Positions 8,398 to 17,840 of a stretch of 64,000 nt of DNA are shown piece by piece (position 1 is the first letter of the stretch; every line of letters starts with the position of its first letter). The notes beneath the pieces were generated by a model. The model was not told the origin of the DNA. It searched no databases and saw nothing but the letters and a program-made list of their open reading frames with translations. The DNA is taken from contig CAWGHN010000002.1 of the NCBI GenBank assembly GCA_963822435.1, positions 248,001-312,000 on the forward strand, written 5' to 3'. This DNA comes from JAUYQR01 sp963822435 (GTDB lineage: Bacteria > Pseudomonadota > Alphaproteobacteria > Rhodobacterales > Rhodobacteraceae). The position numbers and the translations under genes were made by a program.

Positions 8398-9143
8398 CGG
8401 ACGCGGCGAATGCCTTCTGGCACCACCTGCTGCACGATGCCGGCGCAGACAAGGTAAAGCGAGGTCAGGATCAGCCCCCATTTCGCGACGCTGCCTTCGG
8501 AGAAATCTGTCCAGGCGGCCCAGCCGGCAAAGACGATCCACAACACGCAGATTGTCAGCGAAAGCTGGTGCCAGCGGGGCGTGCGGACTGGGTGGATGAA
8601 TTTCAGGTTGGTGAACATGGTGATGGTGAGGAGGATCACCGTGGCAAGGATCACGCCCTGCGAGGGTTGCGTGGCGAACAGGACCAGCACGACCATGTTC
8701 CAGCAGGCGGGGAAGCCCGCGAACGACTTGTCCTTGGTTTTCATCCGGGTGTCGGCGAAATAGACGACCGAGCCGTAGCAGATGACGATGATCGCAAGCC
8801 ACCCGGTCCAGCCCGGCAGAAGGCCGGATTTGAAAAGGGCAAAGGCGGGGATGAACACGTAGGTGATGTAGTCGATGATCAGATCCATCAACACGCCATC
8901 GTAGGTGGGCCAGTTCTTGCGCACATCGTAGCGGCGGGCCAGCGGGCCGTCGATGCCATCGACAATCAGCGCCAGCACCAGCCAGAGGAACATCATGCTC
9001 CACTTTTCCTCGACCGCTGCCAGCATGGCGAACATCGACAGGACCGCGCCGGTCGCGGTCAGCAGATGCACGGAAAGGGCCTTGAGGCGGGGTGTCATGC
9101 AACGTTCATCGCGCAATTCCGGCATGGGTGCAAGAATCGGCAT
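8394..9143 (-). CDS. pcs: Phosphatidylcholine synthase (CDP-diacylglycerol--choline)
   Basis: 249 residues. The CDP-alcohol phosphotransferase signature DG(x)2AR(x)nG(x)3D(x)3D is visible in DGIDGPLARRYDVRKNWPTYDG followed by VLMDLIIDY, with the catalytic/Mg-binding Asp set intact. About seven membrane helices. SFAGFPACWNMV and FTNLKFIHPVRTP resemble bacterial Pcs rather than PgsA or PssA. Pcs condenses choline with CDP-diacylglycerol in one step, a route common in alphaproteobacteria. The start at 9143 lies 5 bases after xerC (coupled); an internal ATG at 9098 (MTPRLKALSVHLL) is a plausible alternative. Confidence 0.85.
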   Translation of the reverse strand: MPILAPMPELRDERCMTPRLKALSVHLLTATGAVLSMFAMLAAVEEKWSMMFLWLVLALIVDGIDGPLARRYDVRKNWPTYDGVLMDLIIDYITYVFIPAFALFKSGLLPGWTGWLAIIVICYGSVVYFADTRMKTKDKSFAGFPACWNMVVLVLFATQPSQGVILATVILLTITMFTNLKFIHPVRTPRWHQLSLTICVLWIVFAGWAAWTDFSEGSVAKWGLILTSLYLVCAGIVQQVVPEGIRRVR

Positions 9144-9148
9144 GCCGG

Positions 9149-10087
9149 TCAGGCGCGGGGATGCGCATTTTCATAAACCTCCATCAGGCGGGCGGCGTCG
9201 ACGGCGGTATAGCCTTGGGTGGTGGAAAGCGAGGCATGGCCCAGAAGTTCCTGAATGGCGCGCAGATCGCCGCCAGCGGACAGAAGGTGGGTGGCAAAGC
9301 TGTGGCGCAGCGCGTGCGGCGTGGCGGTGGCGGGCAGGCCCAGACGCAGGCGGGTGCGTTCCATCGCAGACTGGATGAGGCGCGGGTTGAGCGGGCCACC
9401 CCGCGCGCCGCGAAAGAGCGCATCCGTGCGGGCAAGGTCAAACGGGGCGAGCGCTGTGTAGCGGTCTACGGCGGCGCGGGCGGCGGGCAGCACGGGAACA
9501 AGGCGGGTCTTGCCGCCCTTGCCTTTGATGCGCAGCACATCCGGCAAAGGATGGTCGGCGCCGGTGAGGGCAAGGGCTTCGGAGATACGCAGGCCGCAGC
9601 CGTAAAGCAGCGTCACAACCGCAGTATCACGCGCGGCGATCCAGTCTTCGCGGGCATCGTCGCCCACAGTGGCCAGAAGCTCGCTCGCGCCGTCCTCGGT
9701 CAGCGGGCGGGGCAGTTTGCGGCGGAACTTCGGGCCGCGCGCCGACAGGATCGCGGTGGCGTCACCCCCGTGCCGGTCGGCGACCCAGGCGGTGAAGGTC
9801 TTGACGGCCGAAAGCTCGCGCGCGAGCGACCGGGCCGACACACCGCGCGCGCGCTCAGCGGCCATCCAGGCGCGCAGGTCGCCATGTTGGGTGGCGGGAA
9901 TTGCAGCGACCCCGAGGGCTTCGCCATGATGCGCCGCCAGAAAGCCGAGGTAGCGGGCAACGTCGCGCCCATAGGCGGCCACCGTGTTGGCCGACGCGCC
10001 ATCAAGCGCCTTGATATGGTGCAGCCAGCCCGACAGCGCCTCGCGCAGGCCGGGCGACAGCGTGACGGCCCCCGTCAGTTCAGCCAT
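9149..10087 (-). CDS. xerC: Tyrosine recombinase XerC
   Basis: 312 residues. The N-terminal core-binding SAM-like domain is at about 18-110. The catalytic domain has all tyrosine-recombinase residues: Arg167 (CGLRISEAL), Lys190/193 (IKGKGGKTR), His258 and Arg261 (HALRHSFATHLL), His284 (LLGHASLSTTQGY), Tyr293. It resolves chromosome dimers at dif with XerD. Housekeeping context (DUF484 upstream, pcs downstream) and full length argue for XerC rather than a phage integrase. The start overlaps the DUF484 gene by 13 bases; the DUF484-xerC pairing is common in proteobacteria. Confidence 0.9.
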   Translation of the reverse strand: MAELTGAVTLSPGLREALSGWLHHIKALDGASANTVAAYGRDVARYLGFLAAHHGEALGVAAIPATQHGDLRAWMAAERARGVSARSLARELSAVKTFTAWVADRHGGDATAILSARGPKFRRKLPRPLTEDGASELLATVGDDAREDWIAARDTAVVTLLYGCGLRISEALALTGADHPLPDVLRIKGKGGKTRLVPVLPAARAAVDRYTALAPFDLARTDALFRGARGGPLNPRLIQSAMERTRLRLGLPATATPHALRHSFATHLLSAGGDLRAIQELLGHASLSTTQGYTAVDAARLMEVYENAHPRA

Positions 10088-10767
10088 CGCCGCATCGTGC
10101 GTTCAAACACGCCGGCGAAGAAGGCCAGAAGGTCGGTGCCATGCACCGGCTTGAACTGGTGCGGATCTTCCGATCCGAACACCAGCATTCCGGGCAGGCT
10201 GCCAGGCCCGAAATCGAGCCGCATCAGCGCTTCGGACCGGATATCGGACGCCTGCTGGCCATAGATCGCGTCATTTCCCGGCACGACCTGACGCAGCACC
10301 ACCGGGCGCGCGGCGACGTTCCTGCCGTTTGCCATGTAATCGGCAACAAAGCCCGGACCGGTCACGCGCAACACATCGCCCAGCCGCTGCAAGGCAGGCT
10401 CGGCATCGTCCTGCATCGATTCGAGCACAAGGCGCACGCAATCGACGCGCAGGGTTTGCGCCACTTCGGTGGCCAGCGCGCGCAGCATGTCTTCAAAGGT
10501 CAGGGGATCGAGCAGTTGCAGCACGGCGCGGTGCACCTGATTGGTGCCGGCGAGGTTTTCGTAGGCGGCCGCGATCACCGAGCGGTGCGTGTCTTCCAGC
10601 CGGTCGAGGCGGGTTTCCAGCCGTTGCATGGCGATGCCGCGCAGATCGACGATATTCGCCCCCATCGCGCGTTCGTTTGCGGCGACAAGGGCGTTCATCA
10701 CGTCACGGTCTTCGAGGAACCGCTCCGGTTCTGCGAGGATGCGGTCGCGCAGGTCTTGTTCGATCAT
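10075..10767 (-). CDS. DUF484 family protein
   Basis: 230 residues from ATG at 10767 (MIEQDLRDRILAEPERFLEDRDVMNAL). DUF484 proteins have a GAF-like fold and usually precede xerC; their function is not established. Visible here: a short helical start, a coiled-coil-prone stretch (RLETRLDRLEDTHRSVI), then a GAF-like region (DCVRLVLESMQ; LRQVVPGNDAIYG; GSLPGMLVFGSEDPHQF). It is upstream in the minus-strand unit DUF484-xerC-pcs. The 79-base gap to the transaldolase gene means they need not be cotranscribed. Confidence 0.85.
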   Translation of the reverse strand: MIEQDLRDRILAEPERFLEDRDVMNALVAANERAMGANIVDLRGIAMQRLETRLDRLEDTHRSVIAAAYENLAGTNQVHRAVLQLLDPLTFEDMLRALATEVAQTLRVDCVRLVLESMQDDAEPALQRLGDVLRVTGPGFVADYMANGRNVAARPVVLRQVVPGNDAIYGQQASDIRSEALMRLDFGPGSLPGMLVFGSEDPHQFKPVHGTDLLAFFAGVFERTMRRWLN

Positions 10768-10846
10768 TGGATGGTTGCCCGGACCTGTATCAGATGTGTC
10801 CGGGCAATATAGCGGCAAACCAAAAGGCGAGGCGAGAGGGAAAAGG

Positions 10847-11500
10847 TCAGAGGATCTTCTGACCGGTCTTTGCCCAATCGGCCATGAACTGCTCCAGCCC
10901 CTTGTCGGTGAGGACGTGGCTGGCCAGCGCCTTGATCACGGACGGTGGTGCTGTCACGACATCGGCGCCGATCAAGGCGCAATCCTTGACGTGGTTCGCG
11001 GTGCGGATCGAGGCGGCGAGGATCTGGGTCTTGAAATCGTAGTTGTCATAGATCGTGCGGATATCGCCGATCAGGTCGAGGCCATCGAGGTTGATGTCGT
11101 CAAGCCGCCCGATGAAAGGCGAGATGAAGGTTGCCCCCGCCTTGGCCGCCAGAAGCGCCTGGTTGGCCGAGAAGCAGAGGGTGACGTTGACCATGAAGCC
11201 CTCGCCCGACAGCACCTTGCAGGTCTTGAGGCCATCCCACGTCAGCGGCACCTTCACCGCGATGTTTGGCGCGATGGCGGCCAGTTTGCGGCCTTCGGCG
11301 ATCATGTCGTCGGCCTTCAGCGCGACAACTTCGGCTGACACGGGGCCAGAAACGATACCGCAGATTTCCTTGGTGACTTCAAGGATGTCGCGCCCCGATT
11401 TCAAGATCAGCGAAGGGTTGGTGGTGACGCCGTCCACCATGCCAAGATCATTGAGTTCGGCGATTGCCTGCACGTCAGCGGTGTCGACGAAGAATTTCAT
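10847..11500 (-). CDS. fsa: Small transaldolase / fructose-6-phosphate aldolase-like protein
   Basis: 217 residues from ATG 11500. A short TIM-barrel of the MipB/TalC type: MKFFVDTADVQAIAEL, DGVTTNPSLI, Schiff-base Lys83 in NIAVKVPLTWDG, then NVTLCFSANQALLAAKAGATFISPF and GADVVTAPPSVI. Members act as transaldolase in the pentose phosphate pathway or as fructose-6-phosphate aldolase. Sequence alone does not separate these, although transaldolase is the usual annotation in Rhodobacterales. It is divergent from priA, with a 78-base shared gap. Confidence 0.88.
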   Translation of the reverse strand: MKFFVDTADVQAIAELNDLGMVDGVTTNPSLILKSGRDILEVTKEICGIVSGPVSAEVVALKADDMIAEGRKLAAIAPNIAVKVPLTWDGLKTCKVLSGEGFMVNVTLCFSANQALLAAKAGATFISPFIGRLDDINLDGLDLIGDIRTIYDNYDFKTQILAASIRTANHVKDCALIGADVVTAPPSVIKALASHVLTDKGLEQFMADWAKTGQKIL

Positions 11501-11578
11501 GGGGCGGGTCCTTCGGAAGGGTTGTAAGGGATCGGGCTGGGGTTTACCCCAAACCGAACGCAAGGGAAAGGTCGCGGC

Positions 11579-13783
11579 TTGACGGATCGGATGTTTGCCG
11601 AGGGCGATCTGGTCGGCGTCGTGACGACCGAAGCCCTGGGCCGGTCCGGTCTGGGCGCGCTGGATTACCGCGCGCCCGAAGGCGGCTGCGGCACGGGCGA
11701 TTATGTCGAGGTGCCATTGGGGCCGCGCCGGGTGCTGGGCGTGGTCTGGGGACCGGGCGAGGGGCGGTTTGATCCCGCCAAGATCCGTGCCGTGAACCGG
11801 GTGCTGGACGCGCCACCGATGCGGGCCGAGTTGCGCCAGTTTCTGGCGCGGGCCGCCGATTACACGCTGACCCCGGTGCCGGCGATGCTGCGGCTGGCGA
11901 CGCGCGCGCCGGGGTTGGGTGATCCGCCGTCAACGCGGCGGGTGTATCGGCTGACCGGGGTGGTGCCGAATTCCCTCACCGATGCGCGGTTTCGCGTGGT
12001 GGAGGCGCTGCGTGGCTGGGGTGGCGCTGCGGTGACGCTGGGCGAGTTGGCCGAGGCGGCGGGGTGTGGCGCTTCGGTGATCAAGGGGCTGGTGAAGCTG
12101 GGTGTGGTGGCCGAGGAGGACGCGCCGAAGGATACACCCTATCCGGTGCTGAACCCCAAGGGCATGGTGCATCTGGAGGGCGATCAGGTCGCCGCAGGCG
12201 ATGCTCTCGTCGCCAAGGTGGCGCTGGGTGGCTATTCTGCGACGTTGCTGAAGGGCGTGACCGGATCGGGCAAGACCGAAGTTTATCTGGAGGCGGTGGC
12301 CGAAACGCTGCGGCAAGGGCGGCAGGCGCTGGTGCTGTTGCCGGAAATCGCGCTGACGTCCGAATTTCTGACGCGGGTCGAGGCGCGGTTTGGCGCCAAG
12401 CCGGCGGAGTGGCATTCCGGCGTGACGATGACCGAACGGCGGCGGCTGTGGCGGATGGTGGGTCAAGGCGAGGCCGGGTTGGTGGTGGGCGCGCGGTCGG
12501 CGCTGTTCCTACCGTTTCAGAACCTTGGGCTGATCGTCGTCGATGAGGAACACGACAGTTCGTACAAGCAGGAGGACGGTGTTCTGTACAACGCCCGCGA
12601 CATGGCGGTCTTGCGCGCGGCGATTGTGGGGTGCCCGGTGGTGCTGGCCTCGGCCACGCCGTCGCTGGAAAGCTGGGCGAACGTCGAGGCGGGGAAGTAT
12701 CAGCGGCTGGATCTTGGCAGTCGGTTCGGGGCGGCGGAAATGCCGAAGATGCAGGCCATCGACATGCGGGCGGAGCGGCTGGCGGGGGACCGCTGGATAT
12801 CGGAGGTGCTGGCCGCAAAGGTGCGGGCGGTGGTGGCCAAGGGCGAGCAGGCCTTGTTGTTCCTGAACCGTCGCGGTTATGCGCCGGTGACGCTGTGCCG
12901 GGCCTGCGGGCATCAGGTCGGCTGCGACCACTGCGACGCGCGGATGGTGGAGCATCGGTTTCAAAAGCGCCTCGTCTGCCACCAGTGCGGCGCGACCAAG
13001 CCCGTGCCGCTGGCCTGTCCTGCGTGCGCAGTGGAGGGCCGGATGGCCGCTGTGGGGCCGGGCGTGGAACGGCTTGCCGAGGAGGTCGCGGCGCGGTTTC
13101 CCGATGCGCGGTTGGCGGTGCTGTCGTCGGACCTGTTCGGTTCGGCACGGGCGCTGAAGGAGCAGATCGGGGTGATTGCGGCGGGCGGGGCGGACATCAT
13201 CATCGGCACGCAGATCGTGGCCAAGGGACATAACTTTCCCCTGCTGACGCTGGTGGGCGTGATCGACGCCGACCTTGGGCTGCAAGGATCGGACCTGCGC
13301 GCGGCGGAGCGGACGTTCCAGTTGATGCGGCAGGTGGCGGGGCGGGCGGGGCGCACGGCGGAGCGGACGGGTGAGGCGTGGTTGCAGACCCACCAGCCGG
13401 AGCATCCGGTGATCCGCGCGATCCTTGGCGGCGACGAGGAAGCGTTCTGGAAGGCCGAGGCGGCGGAGCGCCGGGCCGCGGGCGTGCCGCCTTATGGGCG
13501 GATGGCGGGGATCATCCTGTCGTCACCCGATGTGGCGCAGGTGTTCGATTTCGGCACCGAACTGGCGCGCCGGGATGGTCCGCTGAAGCGGATCGGGGCC
13601 GAGGTTTATGGGCCTGCGCCCGCGCCAATCGCACGGGTGCGGGGGCGGCACCGGGTGCGGCTGTTGGTCAAGGCCGACAAGGCGGCCCCGTTGCAGGCGG
13701 CGCTGGCGGAATGGGTGGCGCAGTTCAAGCTGCCGACCAACCTGCGGCTGGCGGTGGACATTGATCCGCAGAGTTTTCTGTGA
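11579..13783 (+). CDS. priA: Primosomal protein N' (replication restart helicase)
   Basis: 734 residues from TTG 11579; ATG 11591 (MFAEGDLVGVV) is an equally possible start. N-terminal 3'-DNA-binding and winged-helix domains; Walker A GVTGSGKTEVYLE; Walker B LIVVDEEHDSSYKQ; PriA zinc region with all eight Cys (CRACGHQVGCDHC and CHQCGATKPVPLACPAC) between the two helicase lobes; motif VI QVAGRAGRTAERTG. It reloads DnaB at stalled forks. Length and motif set are complete. Confidence 0.94.
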   Translation: MTDRMFAEGDLVGVVTTEALGRSGLGALDYRAPEGGCGTGDYVEVPLGPRRVLGVVWGPGEGRFDPAKIRAVNRVLDAPPMRAELRQFLARAADYTLTPVPAMLRLATRAPGLGDPPSTRRVYRLTGVVPNSLTDARFRVVEALRGWGGAAVTLGELAEAAGCGASVIKGLVKLGVVAEEDAPKDTPYPVLNPKGMVHLEGDQVAAGDALVAKVALGGYSATLLKGVTGSGKTEVYLEAVAETLRQGRQALVLLPEIALTSEFLTRVEARFGAKPAEWHSGVTMTERRRLWRMVGQGEAGLVVGARSALFLPFQNLGLIVVDEEHDSSYKQEDGVLYNARDMAVLRAAIVGCPVVLASATPSLESWANVEAGKYQRLDLGSRFGAAEMPKMQAIDMRAERLAGDRWISEVLAAKVRAVVAKGEQALLFLNRRGYAPVTLCRACGHQVGCDHCDARMVEHRFQKRLVCHQCGATKPVPLACPACAVEGRMAAVGPGVERLAEEVAARFPDARLAVLSSDLFGSARALKEQIGVIAAGGADIIIGTQIVAKGHNFPLLTLVGVIDADLGLQGSDLRAAERTFQLMRQVAGRAGRTAERTGEAWLQTHQPEHPVIRAILGGDEEAFWKAEAAERRAAGVPPYGRMAGIILSSPDVAQVFDFGTELARRDGPLKRIGAEVYGPAPAPIARVRGRHRVRLLVKADKAAPLQAALAEWVAQFKLPTNLRLAVDIDPQSFL

Positions 13784-13819
13784 CCGGGCCTTGTTGCTTT
13801 GATCCTGCTCTTGCCCAGT

Positions 13820-14251
13820 TTATCCGACCGCTACCAAGATTGCCCCGCCCGCAATGAGCGCCACGCCAGTCCATGCGGCGAGTGAAAGGCTCTCTCCCAA
13901 AAAAACCGTGGCGATGATTGCGACCAATACCACACTTAGCTTGTCGATCGGCGCGACCTGGGATGCGTTGCCCAGGTGAAGTGCCCGGAAGTAGCAAAGC
14001 CATGAAAATCCCGTTGCAAGGCCCGATAGGATCAAGAATGTCCATGTTCGGCTGGTGACGGTTGTCGGATCCTGCCATTGGCCCGTTGCCAGCACGATAC
14101 CCGCCGCAACAAGCAAGATGATGACTGTCCGAATGAGCGTGGCAAAATCGGAGTTCACGTTCTGGATGCCAACCTTTGCAAAAATCGCGGTGAGTGCTGC
14201 AAACGAGGCGGAGAGAAGCGCCCATGTCTGCCAGCTATCGAAGATCTTCAT
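13820..14251 (-). CDS. Half-size EamA transporter
   Basis: 143 residues with five predicted membrane helices, that is one EamA repeat instead of the usual two. It begins MKIFDSWQTWALLSASFAALTAIFAKVG and ends LAAWTGVALIAGGAILVAVG. GLATGFSWLCYFRALHLGNASQVAPIDKLSVVLVAI matches the single-domain EamA group (COG2510-like), which must assemble as dimers. Lower GC and Asn/Ser-rich codons relative to neighbours suggest separate acquisition. Substrate unknown. Confidence 0.78.
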   Translation of the reverse strand: MKIFDSWQTWALLSASFAALTAIFAKVGIQNVNSDFATLIRTVIILLVAAGIVLATGQWQDPTTVTSRTWTFLILSGLATGFSWLCYFRALHLGNASQVAPIDKLSVVLVAIIATVFLGESLSLAAWTGVALIAGGAILVAVG

Positions 14252-14474
14252 TGGCCACCTGACGTAAAGAGGAAGGGGTGCCGCGCACCGTCAGATCGCT
14301 TCCAAGCAGTCTGGCGAACGCATGTTCAATGGTCAAAGTCTACCCGACCCCTCTGGGTATTGCGAGTGGCTTTGCCAGTCCCTTCACCGCGCCCCCATCA
14401 CAACGCGCGGCGAGCTTGTAACCGGCACAAGCTTTTGCTTTGCGCGCGCGGCGGCGGCGTGTAGTCGGGAAGGC

Positions 14475-15710
14475 ATGTCCCGCCCGACCGTTTCCATGTC
14501 TGCCGCCGCCAGCCTGCCCAGATGGCAGCGGCCTGAAACGCTGCTCTACCTTCTGGCGGCGGCGATGCCGCTGAGCTTTGCGACGTGGTCGGCGCTGCTG
14601 AACAACTTCGTCATCGAGGTGGCGAGCTTCACCGGCAAGGAAATCGGCTGGCTGCACACGGTGCGCGAGATACCGGGGTTGCTGGCGATCGGGGTGATCG
14701 CGCTATTGCTGATCTTCCGCGAGCAGGTGCTGGCGGTGGTGGCGCTGGTACTGCTGGGCGTGGCGTCCGGTGTGACGGCATGGTTCCCGAGCTTCAGCGG
14801 GCTGTTGGTCTGCACGCTGTTGTCGTCGATCGGGTTTCATTACTTCGAGACGGTGAACCAGTCGCTGCAACTGCAATGGACGCCGAAGGACCGCGCACCT
14901 CAGGTCATGGGCCGGATCGTCGCGGTGGGAGCGGGGGCGTCACTGGCGGCTTACGGCGCGATCGTGCTGTTGTGGGACGCGCTGGAGCTGGATTACAACA
15001 CGGTCTATCTGGCGTCGGGTGCGCTGACGGCGATCATCGCGCTTTTTGCGGCGGTGGCCTACCCGCAGTTCGAGGCGCCGCATCGGCAGCACAAGCACAT
15101 GGTCCTGCGGCGGCGGTATTGGCTTTACTATGCCTTGCAGTTCATGGCCGGGGCGCGGCGGCAGATCTTCGTGGTCTTTGCCGGCTTCATGATGGTGGAA
15201 CGGTTCGGCATGAAGGTCAGCGAGATGACCGCGCTGTTGATGCTGAACTATGTGATCAACATGGCGATTGCCCCGGCGATGGGCCGCGCCCTTGGCCGCT
15301 ACGGCGAGCGCAACGTGATGGGCTTTGAATACATTGGGCTGACGCTGGTGTTTCTGGCCTACGGCGGGCTTTACTGGTTTGGCTGGGGGCTGATCGTGGC
15401 TTCGGGGCTGTATATTCTGGACCAGTTGTTCTTTGCGCTGTCGTTCAGCCTGAAGACCTATTTCCAGAAGATCGCGGATCCGCGCGACATCGCGCCGACG
15501 CAGGCGGTGGCTTTCACCATCAATCATATCGCGGCGGTGTTCCTGCCGGCGGCGCTTGGCTATCTGTGGGCGCTGGCACCGGATTACGTGTTCTTTCTTG
15601 GCGCGGGGATGGCCCTGGTGGCGGTTGCGCTGATCGCGCTGATCCCGCGCCACCCCGAGCCGGGACACGAGACCGTGTTGGCGCGCCGTCTGCCGCAGCC
15701 GGCGGAGTGA
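14475..15710 (+). CDS. MFS transporter
   Basis: 411 residues from ATG 14475 with GGGA 8 bases upstream; the longer open frame from 14322 lacks family sequence. About 12 membrane helices with a loop after helix 6 (PQFEAPHRQHKHMVLRRRYWLYY). MFS-like features are WLHTVREIPGLLAI near helix 2 and MGRALGRYGERNVMGFEY between helices 8 and 9. Substrate cannot be read from sequence. It stands alone before msrA. Confidence 0.75.
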   Translation: MSRPTVSMSAAASLPRWQRPETLLYLLAAAMPLSFATWSALLNNFVIEVASFTGKEIGWLHTVREIPGLLAIGVIALLLIFREQVLAVVALVLLGVASGVTAWFPSFSGLLVCTLLSSIGFHYFETVNQSLQLQWTPKDRAPQVMGRIVAVGAGASLAAYGAIVLLWDALELDYNTVYLASGALTAIIALFAAVAYPQFEAPHRQHKHMVLRRRYWLYYALQFMAGARRQIFVVFAGFMMVERFGMKVSEMTALLMLNYVINMAIAPAMGRALGRYGERNVMGFEYIGLTLVFLAYGGLYWFGWGLIVASGLYILDQLFFALSFSLKTYFQKIADPRDIAPTQAVAFTINHIAAVFLPAALGYLWALAPDYVFFLGAGMALVAVALIALIPRHPEPGHETVLARRLPQPAE

Positions 15711-15761
15711 CTTTCGGGCCCGGCGGCCCTATATCAACATGGTAATCACGGAGGTGTCCCC

Positions 15762-16415
15762 ATGTTCTTCACCCGCAAAGCGACCGAAATGGTGCGTCCC
15801 GAGGATGCGCTGCCGGGCCGACCGACGCCGTTGCCGACGGCCGAGGCGCATTTCATCTCCGGCTTGCCGCTGAAATCGGCGGTGCCGGAGGGCATGGCCG
15901 AGGCGATGTTCGGGATGGGCTGCTTCTGGGGCGTGGAGCGCAAGTTCTGGCAGGTGCCGGGGGTATGGCTGACAATGGTCGGCTATGCGGGCGGCTACAC
16001 GCCGAACCCGACCTACAAGGAAACCTGCACCCAGATGACCGGGCACAACGAAGTGGTTCGGGTGATCTACGACCCGGCGGTGGTCCGCTATGAGGGGCTT
16101 CTCAAGCTGTTCTGGGAAGGGCACGATCCGACCCAAGGGATGCGGCAGGGCAACGACGTGGGGTCCACCTACCGGTCGGGCATCTACACCTACACTCCCG
16201 AGCAGGAAGCGGCGGCGAAAGCGTCGAAGTCAATCTACCAGACAGCGCTGTCGGCGGCGGGCCGGGGTGCGATCACGACCGAGATCGTGCCGGCGCCGAT
16301 CTTCTATTTCGCCGAGGATTATCACCAGCAATATCTGGCGAAGAATCCCGATGGCTACTGCGGCATCGGCGGCACGGGCGTGACCTGCCCGATCGGCACC
16401 GGCGTCACCGCTTGA
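15762..16415 (+). CDS. msrA: Peptide-methionine (S)-S-oxide reductase
   Basis: 217 residues. Catalytic Cys54 in the signature FGMGCFWGVERKFW, then GYAGGYTPNPTY, TGHNEVVRVIYDP, FWEGHDPTQGMRQGNDVGSTYRS and YHQQYLAKNP(D)GYCG. It reduces methionine-S-sulfoxide in proteins using thioredoxin. The C-terminal Cys residues (GYCGIGGTGVTCPIG) fit resolving cysteines. No MsrB domain is fused. Full length. Confidence 0.94.
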   Translation: MFFTRKATEMVRPEDALPGRPTPLPTAEAHFISGLPLKSAVPEGMAEAMFGMGCFWGVERKFWQVPGVWLTMVGYAGGYTPNPTYKETCTQMTGHNEVVRVIYDPAVVRYEGLLKLFWEGHDPTQGMRQGNDVGSTYRSGIYTYTPEQEAAAKASKSIYQTALSAAGRGAITTEIVPAPIFYFAEDYHQQYLAKNPDGYCGIGGTGVTCPIGTGVTA

Positions 16416-16466
16416 CCCGAGCCGGGGCGGGGGCTATCCGGCCCCCGAACCCCGAAAGGCTGACCG

Positions 16467-17351
16467 ATGCCCACCTATTCCGCCCTGACCACCCTTCCCG
16501 GCGAAGACGCCGCCCGCGCGCTTGCCGATGCGATGGAGCGCATGACCCCGGAACCGACCGGCGTCGGTGTCTTTGAAATCGAGGACGGGTCGGGTCTTTG
16601 GGAAGTTGGCGGCTACTTTCTGGAAGCCCCCGACATGGTCATGCTGGAAGTGCTGGTGACGGCCTTTGGCGCGCGTCCCTTCGCAGTGTCGGAAATTCCC
16701 GAAATCGACTGGGTCGCCAAGGTGCGCCGCGAGTTGAGCCCGGTCGATGCCGGGCGGTTCTATGTCTATGGCTCGCATGACGTGGATGCCGGGGCTGAGG
16801 CAAAGGCGGCCGGACGGGTGGCCTTGCAGATCGAGGCGACGGTGGCCTTTGGCACCGGGCATCACGGCACGACGCTAGGGTGCCTTTTGGCCTTTGACGG
16901 GCTGCTGACGGCTGGCAAGCGTTTCGCCAAGGTGGCCGACATCGGTTGCGGCACGGCGGTGCTTGCGATGGCGGCGGCGGCGACCTTGCCCGATGCGCTG
17001 GTGATTGCCTCCGACATCGACCGCGTGGCGGTGGATGTGGCCGAGGCGAACGTGGCGATCAACGGGTTGCGGGGCCGGGTGGAGTGCCTGGAGGCGGCTG
17101 GTTTCCAGCACCCGAGGCTGGCCGAGGCGGGGCCTTTTGACCTTGTGTTCGCCAATATCCTGAAGGGGCCGCTGATCGAACTTGCCCCCGACATGTCCCG
17201 GCAAGTTGCCTTGGGCGGGGTGGTGATTCTCTCGGGACTGCTGGTGGTGCAGGCCGAAGCCGTGATTGCGGCGTACCAAGCGGCAGGGTTCCGTTTGCAA
17301 AGCCGCAACGATCTGGGCGAGTGGTCCGCATTGGTTCTTGAGCGGGTCTAA
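16467..17351 (+). CDS. prmA: Ribosomal protein L11 methyltransferase
   Basis: 294 residues. N-terminal L11-binding domain (1-100), then a SAM-dependent methyltransferase: VAFGTGHHGTTLGCLLAF, motif I DIGCGTAVLAMAAA, acidic turn ASDIDRVAVDVAEANVAINGL, and FANILKGPLIELAPDM. It trimethylates L11. It follows msrA by 51 bases, probably in the same transcript. Confidence 0.92.
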   Translation: MPTYSALTTLPGEDAARALADAMERMTPEPTGVGVFEIEDGSGLWEVGGYFLEAPDMVMLEVLVTAFGARPFAVSEIPEIDWVAKVRRELSPVDAGRFYVYGSHDVDAGAEAKAAGRVALQIEATVAFGTGHHGTTLGCLLAFDGLLTAGKRFAKVADIGCGTAVLAMAAAATLPDALVIASDIDRVAVDVAEANVAINGLRGRVECLEAAGFQHPRLAEAGPFDLVFANILKGPLIELAPDMSRQVALGGVVILSGLLVVQAEAVIAAYQAAGFRLQSRNDLGEWSALVLERV

Positions 17352-17471
17352 TTGCCTGCAACTGCTGGCTTTTTGTGGCGAGGCCAAGGCAGAAAGTTTG
17401 ACCTGCCGCACTTTTGCCGCAAAGTGGCGAGATCGTGGTGCGGTATAGAGTTTTCTCGGCAGGGATTGAAT

Positions 17472-17819
17472 ATGTGGGTAGATCCAAACCTCAATGACTT
17501 CTACAGCCGCGTCTCGCGGATCGAGAAGGCCCATGCCAAAGGCTATGGCTTCGAAGCCCCCGGAACGCTTGGCCGCTCGGCCCTTGGCAACCGCAAGGCG
17601 CGGAGCTGGAAATTCCTCAAGCCGCTGGCGATCGTGCTGCTGATGGGCGCTGGGCTGAAGGGCATGATCCACTACTACATCGGCGCCGAAACCTACCAAT
17701 TGCGCGTCGACGCGCTGGCGGTTGGTCAGGGCTTTGACCCGGTGGGCAGCTTGCTGATGCAGGCTGATCCGGTGACGGTCTGGATTTCAGGCCAATTGCA
17801 GGCCGCCCTGCCGCGCTGA
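17472..17819 (+). CDS. Single-TM protein of unknown function
   Basis: 115 residues from ATG 17472. A basic, soluble N-terminus (YSRVSRIEKAHAKGYGFEAPG) is followed by one hydrophobic helix at about 50-68 (FLKPLAIVLLMGAGLKGMIHYYIGA) and a short C-terminal part ending at a strong terminator. I do not recognise a family. It looks like a conserved small membrane protein rather than a chance frame: codon bias matches neighbours and a terminator follows 21 bases after the stop. Confidence 0.65.
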   Translation: MWVDPNLNDFYSRVSRIEKAHAKGYGFEAPGTLGRSALGNRKARSWKFLKPLAIVLLMGAGLKGMIHYYIGAETYQLRVDALAVGQGFDPVGSLLMQADPVTVWISGQLQAALPR

Positions 17820-17840
17820 CCGACAGGTCGATGAAATGCA

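Noticed and set aside
9149..10087. Integrase marking an island
   Set aside because: Gene order (DUF484-xerC) and full XerC motifs indicate the housekeeping recombinase.
14252..14474. Small gene or tRNA in the gap before the MFS gene
   Set aside because: No tRNA arms and no ORF with support; the in-frame extension from 14322 is without family sequence.
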